NCBI RefSeq assembly: GCF_024868665.1
Contig: NC_079907.1
Coordinates: 14,590,095-14,654,094, forward strand
Length of the DNA: 64,000 nucleotides
Source of the DNA: Triplophysa rosa
Lineage: Eukaryota; Chordata; Actinopteri; Cypriniformes; Nemacheilidae
Reading direction: 5' to 3'
Positions within the stretch are counted from its first letter, which is position 1, and every line of letters starts with the position of its first letter. The notes under the pieces are model-generated. The model was not told the origin of the DNA, did no database searches, and worked only from the letters and a program-made list of their open reading frames with translations. Shown here one piece after another: positions 23,115 through 33,583 of this stretch. The position numbers and the translations under genes are program-made.

Positions 23115-23425
23115 TGAGCATAAGGTCTTCAAGGGTGAGGTGACCTATTAGTCAGATATGGTGACCCATACCCGAAATGTGACCTCTGCATTTAACCCAT
23201 CCAGAGAGTAGTGAACACACGCACAGCAAGTGGTGAACACACATACACCCGGAGCAGTGGGCAGCTATCACTGCAGCACCCGGGGAGCAAGTAGGGGTAA
23301 GGTGCCTTGCTCAAGGGCACCTCAGTGGTTACCCGCCGGCTCTGGGAATCGAACCGGCAACCTTCTGGTCACGAGTCCGACTCTCTAACCATTAGACCAC
23401 GACTGCTCGCGACTGCCCATAAGGA
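23115..23425 (-). mobile_element. tRNA-derived SINE
   Basis: On the minus strand the head reads GTGGTCTAATGGTTAGAGAG (A box) and GCCGGTTCGATTCCCAGAG (B box at 23344-23356) of a tRNA, followed by GAGGTGCCCTTGAGCAAGGC, TGCTCCGGGTGTATGTGTGT and the tail GGTTAAATGCAGAGGTCAC. This is a well-known teleost SINE body. CATAAGG occurs on both sides (near 23119 and 23419), a possible target duplication. A shorter copy is at 42745-42975. Confidence 0.85.
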
Positions 23426-23639
23426 AAAGTGAAGCAGACTCCGTGTCAGCGGTGATGAAAGTGCAACCTAAAATTGAAGGACTGACAATCGGGATGGAAG
23501 TAGATACGGGTGCGGCAGACTCCATCATCTCAGGTGACTTGTACAGAGAGAAACTGAGCCATATTCGATTACGTCACACCCACGTTGTTCTCAAGACGTA
23601 TAAAGGTGAAGTAATTCCTCCAGAAGGTGTCAATACTTT

Positions 23640-24068
23640 AACCCAACCACCAGGGAGATACAGAGCTGAAGGGAAGAACAGCAGGAAGGAGACAAAGTGA
23701 TGTTAAATAAACTGAAAATGATTTATTGAATAATCTCAGTTGTGCTTTAATGCTCAGTCTAGCTCTGCCAAACTTCATCTGACTAGAAACAGATTCAATA
23801 GTTAACCATTCAAGATTACAGTATCAAAACATTGTCTCCTGACGTTTTTATGAACCTTGAGATGGAGACCATTGGATACTCATATCAGCATAAGAGACAA
23901 TTCAACTCCCAACGAGGTTAAACAATATTGAAAATATGGACGAAATGTAACAAATAATACGAATAAAAGTGAATAGTAAAATAAATGAATATATGATAAA
24001 TGAATAATGTAATAAACGAGATAAATGAAATAGAATAATACAGTTAAATAAATCAAGAAACAACTGTA
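23640..24068 (-). repeat. Dispersed LTR-like repeat, inverted mate of 8398-8900
   Basis: Reverse complement of 8398-8900 (shared landmarks: AAGGGAAGAACAGCAGGAAG, ATAATCTCAGTTGTGCTTTA, CTCATATCAGCATAAGAGAC). It splits the Gypsy relic between protease and RT, so it arrived after that element. Confidence 0.75.
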
Positions 24069-24263
24069 TGTTTCTATCCAGATCTATCACCTATTGTTCC
24101 AGTAATTAAGAAGGGCGGAAATGTGAGAATCTGCGGAGATTTCAAGATAACGGTGAATCCATCTCTGTGTGCGGAACATGATCCATTACCCCGAATCGAA
24201 GATTTATTTGCTTCTCTGGCCGGTGGACAATGATTTAGCAAGCTAGATCTTTCTCATGTGTAC

Positions 24264-24845
24264 TGTTGGACTTTTGAGGCAGTCCTGCATGTTCAAAAAT
24301 TTGTACAGAGACATTCTCCAAAATCGATTAGAAGTTTATTATCAGATGTAAAAAGGAGTAACAAAGCTTTGGGTTGTCAGACGATCTCCTCACTCCACCA
24401 CAAGCCAACAACCCAAATTATTCAAAAACACACATATTTATTCAGTATTTGACGTCGTGCTCATCTTCTGACTCCTCCTTTTCTCTAGGGAGTATTGCTT
24501 CTTGGCAACCAATCACCATTGAACCAGTTTATCTGACTCCGTCCTTTTTTCTTAGTTCCTGCAAAACAACATCTTCTCACAACACATGTTTTACATCCTG
24601 TGGTCAGTCGCTAGTTTTGAGGAATGTTCTCTAGAGACAGTTTCTTTTGGGGAGTGTTCCCTAGAGACAGTTTCTTGTGGCCGGACAACATACCAACATT
24701 CTTAACATTCTTTTAGTAAAAAGAAAACACCCAATCATCTAATGCTTTTAATTATGTAGCGTTGTTTCTTAATCCTATGATTCATTAAAACACATCACAA
24801 CTCATGATTATACTTAAAACATATGCAGTGGATTGATTCATAACA
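24264..24845 (-). mobile_element. 3' LTR of an endogenous retrovirus
   Basis: On the minus strand it starts TGTTATGAATCAATCC at 24845 and ends AAAAGTCCAACA at 24264 (TG...CA, 582 bp), directly preceded by a purine run (AGAAAAGAAA) that serves as polypurine tract. AATAAATATG and AATAAACTTC are candidate TATA/poly-A elements. CTAGAGACAGTTTCTTTTGG and a near copy 30 bp on form a short U3 tandem repeat. It lies 3' of env, as expected. Confidence 0.8.
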
Positions 24846-24864
24846 TTTCTTTTCTGTGTGACTC

Positions 24865-24865
<1 letters not shown>

Positions 24866-24912
<47 letters not shown>
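24866..24912. repeat. (GT)n microsatellite
   Basis: More than 20 uninterrupted TG units between the polypurine tract and env. Confidence 0.95.
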
Positions 24913-25125
24913 GACTTAGTTAAATTTATGTTTCCAACCCCCACTTATCCTGTCTCACTCCGTTTGCCACAGTAACTTTCCACTGAGTAAAATAGCAAGC
25001 ACATGATAAAAGCACACAGCTTAATGATTTAATGAAAGAAAACACTTATTGATTATATTGGTAATTAAATCATACTTCTAACTGAATAATATTTCCACAA
25101 TTCCCTCTCTTGACCTCGTAAGAGG

Positions 25126-27144
25126 TCACACATCATCTTCTCCTTCATCTTCTGCTAGATCACTTGATAACAAAGGCATACTGTATGGGGGTGGAGATTC
25201 TTTCTTTTCAATAGCTGTAACAATTAATCTATTGCACAGTGATCTAATACAGGGAATACAACAACACCCACAGGTAATCAATATAGCTAAGAAAACTCCT
25301 ATTGACACTACAATAGACATCACCACTGCTTTCCATTTCCCCAAGGTCGCATCTAGCCAATCTCCTATAGGGTTATCTACACCTGAATGTTCCTTCATCT
25401 CTACAGACAATGTCTTCAATCCCTCTAATGCTCTAGTAACCGATCCATCTGGGGCCGTATTATTCGGAATGTAAGTACAGCATAGATCTCCAAACATAAA
25501 ACATACTCCTCCCTTTTCTGCCAACAGCATGTCCAGGGCCATCCGATTTTGGACTGCCATTAGGGAAGTCGGTGCTAGTTGCTCTGCCAAACCATCAATC
25601 GCATCTCTTGTCATGTTTGCTAATCTCATTATGTTATAATGTACATAGTTAATTCTATCTACATTTTTGTTAGGGGTGACTGGGAAAAATGCAGATATTA
25701 TCGGTATGTTCTCTAATCCTGCTGTTATTTGATCTGCTAATTTGTATTCATTTGGTACTCCCCTAGGAACTCCTATTGCATCGATGTATGTGGGGCTGTT
25801 TAATGACAAATCTACACTTGAACCTGTTGCCCTCTTCCTGAGGATGTGTCTTCTGCGTCTTCTGGCAAGTGTGGCTGAACTCATGCTTTCCACTTTCACA
25901 GTTCTTTCACCTATCAGAGCTATCGGGGCTCCTAACCTTACCATAGCACACACTCCTCTTGCTCCCTCAGGTATTCTAGTAAACAGTCTACGATCTCCAC
26001 AATAGTAATACAATCCTGCTCTAGCCCATGTTCCTATTTGTGTCCCGTTATCTATCACTATCTGATTACACCAGTCACTACTTATTTCCCCTAGGTTACT
26101 TGTTGGTGAGTTACGTGTAATGTTAAAACACGTGTAGTTTGCTTTCTGTGGTGTGAATGGTCCTGCTTTAGAGTGATTTGAGATGGGTGGAAATATTGCT
26201 GCCAACGTGGTACAATTTGGTGGTGATGCTTGACGTGTCAAGGCTAGCATACACCCGTAGCCCCAGGTATCGTTTGGATGCAAGGGAGCTGGTTCTATGT
26301 GTAGTTTTGGTCTTGCGTTAGCACACCCTACACAATCATCTAATCCTTGTTCTCTGGCTGTGGTAATTATCCATTCCAGCCATAAATTGTTTTCCCCATA
26401 CCCTGTGGCTTTTTCTATTATGTCTTCCGGTTTCAATTTGGTATAATCAATTTCTACTATTTCACCCTTTGGGTTTTTTACTGGCAATGGTTTTTTCGAG
26501 GTTGTTGTTTCATTTTCTGGTCTTTCTTTTAACACAATTTTTACCAGACCCAATGTATCCTTACCAGTCACATCCACTCCCACTAGTACATAAAATTGTC
26601 CTTCCTTGGTATCCCAACACTGGTTCGGTACACCCTGTGCTTTTGTTTTGTATATATCTTGTTGTAAACCTACTATAGATATGGTTATAGGATTTTGTGC
26701 GTGACTAAAATCTCTTTGTATCCTAAAATGTCCTGCCGCTTTTACTTCACCATTCGCTGTCTTTGTTTCTGTGGTTCCCTGAAAATCTGGATTAGTGGCT
26801 TGCCACACATGGTTCCAAGTGGGACACCATCTATGATTACCCGGCCATCCCAGCCCACACAGGTAAACATCATATCCTCGCCATGAACTATTCTTCCCGT
26901 TGCATTGGATAATACTACACAAATCAACTGTATATGATGTATTACTTCCTTTTGTATAATCTAGCTCAATTCCACCATATTTCTGTAAGCATTTGTCTGT
27001 TGATGTTATTGACCTTCTATGTCTAGTTCACGGTGTGGTGCTATTACCTTCCTGACTTTTTTGTATTCCAAAAATTATCCCTACGACGGTTCCTGCAATT
27101 ATCCCTAACACACACAACAACTTCCAATTTTCCCACAGCTTCAT
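25126..27144 (-). pseudogene. env: Endogenous retroviral envelope, gamma-type, one nonsense codon
   Basis: Envelope glycoprotein, the viral surface/transmembrane fusion protein. From the ATG at 27144 the frame runs to 25126 (about 672 codons), interrupted only by TGA at 27028-27030 (codon 39); the 598 codons after the TTG at 26922 are open. Seen: hydrophobic leader segment (27120-27060); CXXC motif in the surface subunit (26323-26334); several N-glycosylation sequons; a polybasic furin-like site (25832-25872); CX6CC in the transmembrane subunit (25476-25502); a membrane anchor followed by a cysteine-rich patch (25236-25330); an acidic tail. CXXC with CX6CC is the gammaretrovirus-type arrangement. 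No gag or pol lies upstream; the leader abuts a Gmr1 LTR. The single stop could be disabling or recent. Confidence 0.88.
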
Positions 27145-27229
27145 CTTGTTGCTGTTGTATTCACCCTCTCTAGTAATGTCTTGTTATCTTTACAAAATCA
27201 ACCCTTCTTAAACCCTTAATACCTTACCA

Positions 27230-27339
27230 CAAAGCCTTTTTATATCCTCCCCGATGACGTCACCTAATTATCGTGCAGTAGGACTTTTCCACAGCTCCTC
27301 CTAAGGACTCAAAAATATACATGTCACATTTTCGTAACA
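27230..27339 (-). mobile_element. Truncated 3' LTR of the Gmr1-like element, with CRE and TATA
   Basis: Matches the first 110 bp of the complete LTR at 32765-33213 almost base for base, starting TGTTACGAAAATG at 27339 right after the polypurine tract GGGTGAGGG. It contains a perfect CRE palindrome TGACGTCA (27255-27262) and the TATA box GGATATAAAAAGG (27247-27235). Homology stops at 27230, where retroviral env leader sequence begins. Confidence 0.88.
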
Positions 27340-27462
27340 CCCTCACCCTTAAGTGAATAAATTGTAGAAATACTTATGATTTTACTCTTCAATGTTTTTT
27401 TTTCTTCTTCCTCCCCCTTCAGATGGAAAAAAGCAGAAAGAAAAAAAAACAATTTATTCCCA

Positions 27463-30207
27463 TTAAACACGAGATAAAGCGTCAGCAACGACATTATCTT
27501 TACCACGAATATGCCGAATGTCCAATTCAAATGTCTGTAAAAACAGACTCCAACGCATCAAACGTTGATTATTGTTTTTCATTCGGTTCAGAAAGACTAA
27601 GGGGTTATGATCTGTGTAGACAATCAACGGATGTGCAACAGAACCAACATAAACGTCAAAATGTTGGAGAGCAAGAACAAGAGCAAGTGCCTCCTTCTCA
27701 ATAGCGGAGTAATATCGCTGATGTTTGTTAAATTTTCTCGAAAAATAGCAAACAGGATGCTCAACACCAGTTGTATCTCGTTGGAGAAGTACAGCTCCAA
27801 CACCTGTGTCACTTGCATCAACAGCAAGCAAAAATGGAGATGAAAAATCAGGGGCAGATAACACCGGAGAATTAGTCAAAAATGCTTTGATCCTTTCAAA
27901 GCTCCCCTGACAAGATTCTGTCAATGTAAATGGTACTTTGGGACTGAGGAGATCGGTTAAGGGAGAGGCAACAACAGAGAAATTTTTACAAAAATTCCTA
28001 TAATACCCAACCATTCCCAAAAATCGACGTAACTCACGGCGAGTAGTGGGCACAGGGAAATGGGTGATAGCCTCCACCTTAGACTCAACAGGGCGAACTT
28101 GCCCGCCCCCAACAATCTTTCCCAAATATGTCACTGTGGCTCGTCCAAATTCGCATTTGGCTAGATTTACAGTAAGATTAGCACCAGACAGACGACTGAA
28201 AAGTGAATGAAGTTGTTCAACATGTTCTAACCAAGACTCACTATAGATAACCAAGTCATCCAGATATGCGTCAATATTGTGCATTCCACTGATAACACGG
28301 TTTACCAACCTCTGAAAAGTTGCCGGTGCGTTTCGTAAGCCAAAAGCCATCACAGTATACTGCAAGAAATGGTCCGGTGTTACGAACGCAGAGATCTCCT
28401 TTGCACGTTCTGACAGAGGCACCTGCCAGTAACCTTTCAGTAGATCGATTTTTGTAACAAAAGCAGCGTTTCCAACACGATCTACGCAATCTTCCATGCG
28501 AGGTAAAGGATAACTGTCCGGTTTTGTGACAGAATTAACACGTCGAAAGTCAGTACAAAAACGAGACGAGCCGTCAGACTTTTTAACCAACACACACGGC
28601 GAGCTCCAAGAGCTAAAGCTCGGCTCAGCGATGTTATTTTCAAGCATAAATGTAACCTCCTTTTGCAACTGAGCTCGCTTCCCGGGACTTACTCGATAAG
28701 CATGCTGTTTTATGGGCATTGAATCGCCAACATTGATGTCATGTTCTATCAGCGAAGTACGAGAAGGAACATCAGAGAATAGATTACCATAAGTCCTAAT
28801 GACATTACTCACTTCAACACGTTCAGTATCAGTCAAATGGGAAAGAAATGAGTCAAGATTTTTAAGTATCTCGGAATTTTTCAACCTTCCCGCCACCAAC
28901 TCTGTAGAGGGAAAATTAACATCATCCTCCTCAAGGGTGGTCAGGACAGCAGAGCTATCAGAAGCAACAGAAATCAATGGACAGGTCAAATGTTCAACAC
29001 TGGACAGCACCCCATCAGCAGATAATTCAGCACTAGACAGCACCTGCTCTTTAGTTACCAGAGAATCTGTGGGTGAGACAATTAACACAGCCGACTTAGG
29101 TCCAGACAAATCTGGCTGTCTCTCAAAGTACGGCTTCAACATGTTAATATGACACAGACGAGTTTTTTTTCTTCGATCTGATGTCATAATCAGATAGTCA
29201 AGCTCACTCACCTTCTCTTTCACCTGGTAGGGACCATAATAACGAGCCTGTAAGGCCGATCCAGGGACTGGCAACAGCACTAACACTTTATCCCCAGGAG
29301 AAAAACTACGGAGCTTAGCACCACGATCAAAACAGTTTTTCATTCGTTGTTGTGACACCTCCAAATTCTCTTTGGCCAACTCACATGCACGGTGTAATTT
29401 CAAACGAAACTCTGAAACATAGTCAAGAACATTGTTTGAGTTCAGATCCGTAGACCAATGATCTTTGATCAACTTCAGTGGGCCACGAACAGTATGCCCG
29501 AACACTAGCTCAGCCGGACTAAAGCCCATCGACTCCTGCACTACCTCCCTTACTGCAAACATGACCATAGGCACTCCCTCATCCCAGTCTTTTTGAAACT
29601 CCAGACAAAATGAACGAAGCATAGATTTTAAAGTTTGATGGAATCTCTCGAGTGCTCCTTGGCTTTGTGGATGGTAACAACTTGACGTGCAGTGTTGGAT
29701 GTGTAGCTGATCTAGAGCCTGCCTGAACACATGCGACATGAAATTCGTACCTTGATCTGATTGAATGGTACGTGGAAGACCAAACAGAGAGAAAAACTTA
29801 AGTGATTTAACAATCACTGGTGCAGTGATTTTCCGCAAAGGAATTGCCTCCGGAAAACGCGTAGCTGTACACATTATTGTCAGTAGGTACTGATTACCGG
29901 ACTTCGTGCGAGGCAAAGGGCCGACACAGTCAATCATCACACGCTCAAATGGTTCACCAACGGCTGGTATTGCATGTAATGGAGCATGCGGACTTTTCTG
30001 GTTCGGTTTTCCATTTATTTGACATACATGACAACTTCGACAATAGTTTGCAACATCTTGTTTTAAGCCAGGCCAGAAAAAATGTCGGAGAACACGATCA
30101 TAGGTTTTATTTACTCCTAAATGACCGGCAAACGGACCGTCATGTGCCAGCCTCAGGATTTCAGAACGATATGAGGAAGGAACTACTACCTGCTTAACAA
30201 TTCGCCA
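27463..30207 (-). pseudogene. pol: Gmr1-like Gypsy pol: integrase, then RT, then RNase H
   Basis: Open from 30207 to the stop at 27463 (about 914 codons). Order of domains: H2C2 zinc finger (AHDGPFAGHLGVNK, CRSCHVC), integrase core (MIDCVGPLPRTKSGN, IQSDQGTNF, and the Glu in SQGALERFHQTLK), a C-terminal GPY-like segment (YYGPYQVKEKVSELDYLI), then RT (CTDFRRVNSVTKPDSYPLPR, FVTKIDLLKGYWQ, YLDDLVIYS) and RNase H (LLAVDASDTGVGAVL, AIEKEALALVLAL, YTDHNPLVF, ending VADALSRV). Integrase before RT is the hallmark of the Gmr1 clade within Ty3/Gypsy. An in-frame TAA (30208-30210) separates it from the protease frame; otherwise pol is intact. Confidence 0.93.
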
Positions 30208-31355
30208 TTAATCAGCAGAAGACGAACTTGATGGTCTCCACTTCCTCATTAACACCCCATCTTCAACAAAGTATCCTTGCGATACACATTCAAGTTGCTC
30301 CATAGGAACAACAGCTTCAAAGAGGGATGACATTTTTTTATCTTTCCTCTGTTCCACAATAAGCTGCTCGCGTGACAGAGACAATTTATCGAGCTCCATA
30401 GAATGTTCATCTCGTCTCTTGACAGCGATGTCTAAACCATCAATAGTGTTTGAACACTTCACCTCCCCAAAATCTGAATCAGAGAGGAACGTATCAGTCA
30501 AATCAAATTTCCACTCACCATCTGACTCACCAAAGCTCTTTTCTTTCAGTCTCTGTGACATAGCGCGAGTAACAGCGCATGAAGGAAATACCTCTGGGTA
30601 TCTCTGAGATAACTCATCAGGAGTAACGCAGGGAAGAGGAACATTAGTTACCTCAGGGCTGGCAAAAACTTTCCCTCCCGCCAAGTCATTCCTCAAAATA
30701 AATGCAACATCTCGAACGGGAAGACATGGTCGCACCCCAACAACAACGCGGCAGGTAACAAGGGAGGTCTCAATCTCAATTTCGTGCAAAGGCACATTCA
30801 CAAAGCCCATCTCAAACCCCTGTACTAAGACACTTGAACTAATAGAGCTCTCATCAGACAACGGTAATATTCCTTCTAGAATAAAACTCTGAGCAGCTCC
30901 TGTGTCACGAAGTATCCTGACTGGTTTTCGCGAATTTGCTTTACCAACCAAAGATACAAATCCGTCAACTATGAACGGCACATACCCCTGTTCTTCACAT
31001 AAATCAGCTTGAAAAGCTAACAACTCCGGTCCTTTTAACTGTAACGAGGACGTCATCAATAAACCTACTGGTTTAGGGACACTGTTTTTCCTTTTTAGTA
31101 CATTGCACTCTGCAATAATGTGTCCACGTTTCTTACAATAGAAACAGGCAGGTGAGGACGGGGACTTAACAGACTGCTCCGCCACTTTATCAGCACGCGA
31201 AACGCGATCCAAGCTACGCTGTGAATACTGTCGACTATTAGTGGATAGATTTTGTGCAGTACCAAACACGTTCCTATGTGTAAGAACATATTCATCAGCT
31301 AAAGCAGCAGCCGCAGAGCATTTAAGAACTTTTTGCTCATTTAAATAGGTTTGCG
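30208..31355 (-). pseudogene. gag-pro: Gmr1-like gag C-terminus and protease
   Basis: Starts after a frameshift near 31355 (YLNEQKVLKCSAAAALADEY). Carries a CCHC zinc knuckle (CFYCKKRGHIIAEC) and a retropepsin site (VRILRDTGAAQSFILEGIL), then an Asp/Glu/Ser-rich linker ending in TAA at 30208 next to pol in the same frame. The TAA is either a mutation or a programmed gag-pro/pol boundary. Confidence 0.85.
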
Positions 31356-32390
31356 ACGCGTTCTGGTAAACAGTTTTTAAATTCTTCTAAGAGAATCAAT
31401 TCACGGAGCTCTTCATACGTTTTTACTTTCATAGAACCACACCACCGGTCAAACATTGACTCTTTCTCACGAACGAATTCAATATAAGACTCATCAGTTT
31501 TCCGATGATTACGAAATTTTTGGCGATACGCATCAGGAACCAATTCATAAATTCTAAGAACGGCAGATTTTACTTTCTCATAATCAAGAGTGTCTTCCAC
31601 CGACAAAGAAGAATATGCTTCCTGGGCTTTCCCCACAAGAACACACTGCAACAACATGGGCCAAAATGTTTTCGGCCACTTAAGATTATTAGCAACACGT
31701 TCAAAAAGAGCAAAAAACTTGTCTACCTCTTGTTCCCGAAAAGGAGGAACGAATACGAATGTTACGACTCACATCAAAATCGAAAGTCTCTGTTGTTACA
31801 CCCCTTTCACGAGCTTTCAATTCAAGTTCTTTGAGGCGACAAGCTTGTTCAATCTCAAGCTTCTTCATGTCAAGTTCATGTCTCTCACGCTGTCTTTGTC
31901 TCTCTTTCTCACGTTCCCATTCCCCTCTCTTTTTTTAACTTTTAACTTTATTTATATTTATATAGCGCTTTTACAATTTTCATTGTTACAAAGCAGCTGT
32001 ACATGAGACACATTGACTAACTGTAACTTTTAACTGTAACGAGGACGTCATCAATAAACCTACTGGTCCCTCTCTCCCTCAACAAAACTCGTTCGTGCTC
32101 TTGAGCCTGCAACTCCATTTTCTTAATTTGCAGCGCAACATCTTCTGAACCACCCTCAACAACCTCAGGGTAGTCCACTAACTTTTCCTCTTCACCAAAG
32201 ACGTCCTGTTTATACAAAGACTCGACAAGCAAAATCTGAAGTTCGCGTTTAGATTGAGTAACACGAAAACCGACCTTATAATGAGCATCTTATCTCATAA
32301 AATCATTTCTATTTATTTGAAATAACTCCGCTTGTGTCGGATTTGCAATAAACCTATCCAAATCAATCAAATGAAGCCTGTTTCATGAAC
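31356..32390 (-). pseudogene. gag: Gmr1-like gag N-terminal part, broken
   Basis: Minus-strand pieces: IDLDRFIANPTQAELFQINR near 32350 with no surviving ATG, a TAA near 32293, RVTQSKRELQILLVESLYKQ and a charged coiled-coil-like segment (QAQEHERVLLRERG, REKERQRQRERHELDMKKLE), then a SCAN-like capsid domain (RIYELVPDAYRQKFRNHRK, SYIEFVREKESMFDRW). Frameshifts are seen near 31750 and 31355, and an insertion at 31930-32068. Gag is therefore more damaged than pol. Confidence 0.8.
31930..32068. repeat. Insertion in gag: SINE-like relic plus duplicated gag-pro segment
   Basis: 31944-31998 (TATTTATATAGCGCTTTTAC, then TTACAAAGCAGCTGTACATG) belongs to the dispersed repeat at 58922 and 62336. It is followed by TTTTAACTGTAACGAGGACG to AAACCTACTGGT (about 32028-32068), which duplicates 31034-31074 of the protease-region frame exactly. 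Confidence 0.85.
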
Positions 32391-32764
32391 ATTAACGGTT
32401 TTTCTTGAGCAGTGATGTTATTTCCATGAGAATTAAATACGTATTTCCTCCAAATTCTCTTTACATTCTTGTTACTGTAACACATTATTTCTTTTTACGT
32501 AATAGTCAGGAAAACCATCTTTTCATGACGTTTTTTGATGCTTGTTACGGCCCAAAACCAGTTTTAAGGCTCATTAAATTAAACAATTAAATAAAGGAAA
32601 CAGACCTAACATATAAAGAAAACCACAACACCAGATTAATTTCAAAACGCCTCCATTTTAATTTAAATAAACGAAATTCAATTCCTTAAAAAAATAATAT
32701 AACAAATTCACATAAATTCTTATAATCAAAGTCAAACGAATCAATAACAAGAAAGAAAACCAAA

Positions 32765-33213
32765 TGTAACAGTCAACGGGTAGAAAAACTAAGAAAACAG
32801 GAACCCTAGCTACACCTGTGCTCGGAATAAGGTTCTTACCTGGCTTCCGAAAAAAAGAATATCAACCAGGTGAGTCTTCCGGGCAACTGCTTCCCTAGCT
32901 CAGCTCTAACTAAATAAACAAAACGTGACCTAAAAATAAATACTTTACCCGCTGCTACTAAGTTAAAAAGAAAACGAAGTTATTACCGAAAATCCAAGCA
33001 TAATAAAACACAACAAAAATAATCCAAAGAGGCACTGGGAGAGACCTCCACGAGAGCAATGGGAATGGAGACCGAGAGACCGAGAGAGACGCCATTGCTG
33101 CGTCAAAGCCTTTTTATATCCTCCCCGATGACGTCACCTAATTATCGTGCAGTAGGACTTTTCCACAGCTCCTCCTAAGGACTCAAAAATATACATGTCA
33201 CATTTTCGTAACA
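32765..33213 (-). mobile_element. Complete LTR of the Gmr1-like element (449 bp)
   Basis: Begins TGTTACGAAAATG at 33213 and ends GTTGACTGTTACA at 32765 on the minus strand. Contains TGACGTCA, the TATA box GGATATAAAAAGG (near 33121) and a downstream region rich in TCTCGGTCTC. It precedes gag and therefore acts as 5' LTR of the element to its left. Confidence 0.88.
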
Positions 33214-33396
33214 CCCTCACCCTTAAGTGAATAAATTGTAGAAATACTTATGATTTTACTCTTCAATGTTTTTTTTTCTTCTTCCTCCCCCTTCAAATGG
33301 AAAAAAGCAGAAAGGAAAAAAAAACAATTTATTCCCATTAAACACGAGATAAAGCGTCAGCAACGACATTATCTTTACCACGAATATGCCGAATGT
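33214..33396 (-). pseudogene. 3' end of pol plus polypurine tract of a second Gmr1-like copy
   Basis: Nearly identical to 27340-27523: the last codons of RNase H (HIRGKDNVVADALSRV), the AT-rich spacer and the polypurine tract leading into the LTR at 33213. Sequence diverges after GAATATGCCGAATG. Elements normally have flanking host DNA here, so two copies appear to share one LTR. Confidence 0.85.
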
Positions 33397-33467
33397 AATA
33401 TAATTCCTTAGATTTTGGGTTAAAATGTGAAAACCCACTTTGAATAATTTTTTATATTTTGATTGTA

Positions 33468-33583
33468 CAGCTGCGGCAAAAATTAAGAGACCATTTCAAA
33501 ATTATGTTCAGTTTTCCGAACTATTTATAAATTTAGTAAAAATGTTCCGTAAAGTCAGTAAATATATACTGTATATATATATT
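33468..33583 (+). mobile_element. Tc1-type terminal repeat fragment
   Basis: Preceded by TA, it begins CAGCTGCGGCAAAAATTAAG followed by AGACCATTTCAAAATTATG, a Tc1/mariner terminal repeat of fish. Cut off near 33560 by an AT microsatellite. Confidence 0.5.

Larger units (their letters stand above)
22452..24263 (+). pseudogene. Ty3/Gypsy retrotransposon, gag to RT, multiply broken
   Basis: Gag starts at the ATG at 22452 (MATIIGHIED), shifts frame or is deleted within 40 bp, then runs ERFKFHKLNQVEGESIAQYV through LVCGLSSKSIQRKLL to a stop at 22801. A zinc knuckle (CHNCGKRGILHGC, missing residues) lies near 22880. A retropepsin core IGMEVDTGAADSIISGDLY follows at 23490-23540. RT begins near 24090 (SPIVPVIKKGGNVRICGDFK) and is cut at FSKLDLSHVY by the retroviral LTR. 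A SINE (23115-23425) and an LTR-like repeat (23640-24068) are inserted. Integrase and RNase H are not seen. Confidence 0.85.

Noticed and set aside
25742..26005. Plus-strand ORFs across env
   Set aside because: Shadows of the minus-strand env frame.
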